The position numbers and the translations under genes were made by a program. Below the pieces are notes generated by a model that did no database searches, had not been told where the DNA came from, and saw only the letters and a list, made by a program, of their open reading frames with translations. A DNA stretch of 64,000 nt from Gracilimonas sp040117685 (GTDB taxonomy: Bacteria; Bacteroidota; Rhodothermia; Balneolales; Balneolaceae), in NCBI RefSeq assembly GCF_040117685.2, contig NZ_JBEDYP020000002.1, positions 186,001 to 250,000 of the forward strand, in the 5' to 3' direction. Below, piece after piece: positions 62,366-64,000 of this stretch; within the stretch, counting starts at the first letter, position 1, and every line of letters begins with the position of its first letter.

Positions 62366-63649
62366 ATGAAATTCTGCCGTATTCTATTCACCTTCATTGT
62401 ATCACTGTTCATTTATTCCTCATCTTTTGCTCAACGGACCATCATCCATGCGGGCACACTTATAGACGGAGTTTCGGATGAAGCCCGGAGTGAAGTAAGT
62501 ATCATTGTAGAGAATAATAAGATCATAGCGGTTGAAAACGGCTATGTTTCCGCAAACAGAAACGATGAGGTAATAGATCTGAAATCCAAAACCGTACTAC
62601 CCGGACTCATTGACCTCCACGTGCACCTTGAAAGTGAAACCAGTCCTCAAAAGTATTTGGAACCCTTCACCTTCGATGATGCCGAGAAAGCATTTCGATC
62701 GGTTCAATACGCGGAAGAAACTTTGATGGCAGGGTTTACAACCGTTCGTGAACTTGGAGGTTCCGGCGTTAATATTGCACTGCGTGATGCCATTAAAGGT
62801 GGATATGTGGATGGCCCACGTATCATCACGGTTGGAAAATCGTTGGCAACCACAGGCGGACATGCCGACCCTACCAACGGATGGAAGAAAGACCTGATGG
62901 GAAGTCCCGATCCGGCAGACGGTGTTTTGAACGGAGTTGCTGAGGCCCGGGAAGCCGTTCGCCAGCGATATAAAAACGGAGCGGATCATATCAAAATAAC
63001 AGCAACCGGCGGTGTATTGAGTGTTGCCAAATCGGGCGATGCCCCTCAGTTCTTTATGGATGAACTTAATGCCATTGTAGAAACGGCCGGTGAATACGGA
63101 ATGCATGTTGCTGCCCATGCTCACGGAGCTGAAGGTATGAAACGAGCTGTGGAAGCCGGAGTAAGGACCATAGAACACGGAACCAAGATGACGCCTGAAG
63201 TCATGGATTTAATGATCGAAAAAGGAACTTATTATGTCCCTACCATTTCAGCCGGAAAGTGGGTAGCTGAAAAGGCAAAAGTGGATGGTTACTATCCTGA
63301 ATTGGTCGTACCCAAAGCTCTTGAAATTGGCCCCATGATACAAAACACTTTTGCTGATGCGTACAAACGAGGAGTTAAAATTGCTTTTGGTACCGATGCC
63401 GGTGTTTTCCCGCACGGGCTCAATGGCAGAGAGTTTCAATATATGACCGAAGTGGGGATGCCGGTGATGGAAGCTATTCAAAGTGCAACCATGACAGCAG
63501 CCACCGTTTTGGGAATGGAAGCAGAAATAGGATCCATAGAAACAGGTAAACTGGCAGATATCGTAGCTACTGACAAAAATCCACTCGAAGATGTAACAAC
63601 TCTGGAGCGAGTTTCTTTTGTGATGAAAGATGGTGTGATTTATAAATGA
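62366..63649 (+). CDS. Secreted metal-dependent amidohydrolase
   Basis: A 427-residue exported enzyme starting at ATG 62366, which puts the signal peptide (ending SSFAQ) first; an upstream TTG at 62333 is less likely. Amidohydrolase motifs: DLHVHL near residue 83 (HxH), KITATGG (near 212, with the metal-bridging Lys), AAHAHG (near 250), IEHGT (near 271) and GTDAGVFPHG (near 342, with the catalytic Asp). The family includes Xaa-Pro dipeptidases and imidazolonepropionase-like enzymes. The periplasmic location favours a dipeptidase- or prolidase-like role, which is inference. Confidence 0.9.
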   Translation: MKFCRILFTFIVSLFIYSSSFAQRTIIHAGTLIDGVSDEARSEVSIIVENNKIIAVENGYVSANRNDEVIDLKSKTVLPGLIDLHVHLESETSPQKYLEPFTFDDAEKAFRSVQYAEETLMAGFTTVRELGGSGVNIALRDAIKGGYVDGPRIITVGKSLATTGGHADPTNGWKKDLMGSPDPADGVLNGVAEAREAVRQRYKNGADHIKITATGGVLSVAKSGDAPQFFMDELNAIVETAGEYGMHVAAHAHGAEGMKRAVEAGVRTIEHGTKMTPEVMDLMIEKGTYYVPTISAGKWVAEKAKVDGYYPELVVPKALEIGPMIQNTFADAYKRGVKIAFGTDAGVFPHGLNGREFQYMTEVGMPVMEAIQSATMTAATVLGMEAEIGSIETGKLADIVATDKNPLEDVTTLERVSFVMKDGVIYK

Positions 63650-63683
63650 GTAATTAACAGCACCATGTAGTCTTTTATTTTTT

Positions 63684-64000
63684 ATGATCAATAAAAATTC
63701 CAAAAAACGACTCATTAACCGACTTCAATGGACTTTCCAGGTCGAGGGAATGAATGTAGTTATGTTTTTTGGAATTATGATCTTTCTCAACTTCCAGTAC
63801 TCTCTGTACGACATCTTTTTCTTGTCTTATGGATTATTTTTGATGTGTTTTATTCTGTTCCAGGGCACCTATTATTGGTGGATAAAGTATTCCGTATTAA
63901 CGGAACGGCCGGTTTTTAAAAGTACGGCCCTCTCCCGTTTCCGGAGTTTTAAGAGACAGAGCCAACTTATGATTACGCTGATACCTGTAGTTCTGATCAT
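63684..64000 (+). CDS. Membrane protein, 5' part only (cut by the right edge)
   Basis: An open frame from ATG 63684 continues beyond the window for at least 105 residues. The first 25 residues are polar and basic. Hydrophobic segments follow at about residues 22-40 and 45-65 (MNVVMFFGIMIFLNFQ and DIFFLSYGLFLMCFILF), then a YYWW-rich turn and a basic stretch (SRFRSFKRQSQL), and a third hydrophobic stretch at the edge. No family is recognised; a small multi-pass protein is likely. Confidence 0.55.
   Translation, partial: MINKNSKKRLINRLQWTFQVEGMNVVMFFGIMIFLNFQYSLYDIFFLSYGLFLMCFILFQGTYYWWIKYSVLTERPVFKSTALSRFRSFKRQSQLMITLIPVVLI

Noticed and set aside
62597..63178. 193-codon minus-strand frame inside the amidohydrolase gene
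   Set aside because: Antisense shadow of a clearly conserved enzyme.

Overview
The window looks like a chromosomal stretch of a Balneolota/Rhodothermota-type bacterium (Bacteroidota-related, Gracilimonas/Balneola-like). The clues are two secreted proteins ending in the 'NYPNPFNPTT' C-terminal sorting-type domain, a replicative DNA polymerase fused to a proofreading exonuclease domain, many signal-peptide and lipoprotein genes, CHRD and FG-GAP/VCBS proteins, and weak Shine-Dalgarno signals. The species is an inference. I saw no tRNA, rRNA, CRISPR array, transposase, prophage or integrase gene.

Layout. 0-5 kb: 5' end of a secreted glycerophosphodiesterase (left edge), a small membrane protein, rlmB, a NamZ-type muramidase lipoprotein, ndk, and a class III nucleotide cyclase with SRPBCC and DUF5939-like modules. 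5.1-7 kb: repeat-bearing intergenic DNA, then three small A+T-rich orphan genes that resemble a gene-cassette patch. 7-11.2 kb: mgsA overlapping a YyaL-type thioredoxin-domain protein, then an ECF sigma/anti-sigma pair. 11.3-20.6 kb: four-CHRD secreted protein, DUF4412 protein, mnmA, HNH nuclease, a PiT-like permease, a conserved unknown, glutamate dehydrogenase and an RsbW-type ATPase. 21-31.5 kb: tripartite RND efflux operon, thioredoxin, DnaE. 31.6-38.8 kb: acylphosphatase, oxyR coupled to a terC-family gene, an acetyltransferase, a ligase-associated exonuclease with its ATP-dependent DNA ligase, and an LPP20-like gene. 38.9-57 kb: an envelope locus with an LPP20 lipoprotein, a transglutaminase-like protein, an LPP20/NTF2-like protein, a PEGA-domain protein, a cohesin-like lipoprotein and a 3559-residue five-propeller surface protein. 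57.3-64 kb: HhH-GPD DNA glycosylase, GH20 hexosaminidase, an Asp-box lipoprotein, a Na+/Ca2+ antiporter, a secreted amidohydrolase and the start of a membrane protein cut by the right edge.

How the genes work together. The ECF sigma gene and the CHRD gene share a bipartite promoter-like motif (CAATCY-N16-CGTATA, identical spacing), which suggests that the CHRD protein is an output of that sigma factor. The efflux genes form a tight three-gene operon. oxyR and terC overlap by one base, suggesting joint control of peroxide response and metal (Mn) homeostasis. The 39.6-57 kb genes are co-oriented and tightly spaced in two blocks and could build a calcium-dependent surface structure. That locus is the best candidate here for an undescribed system.
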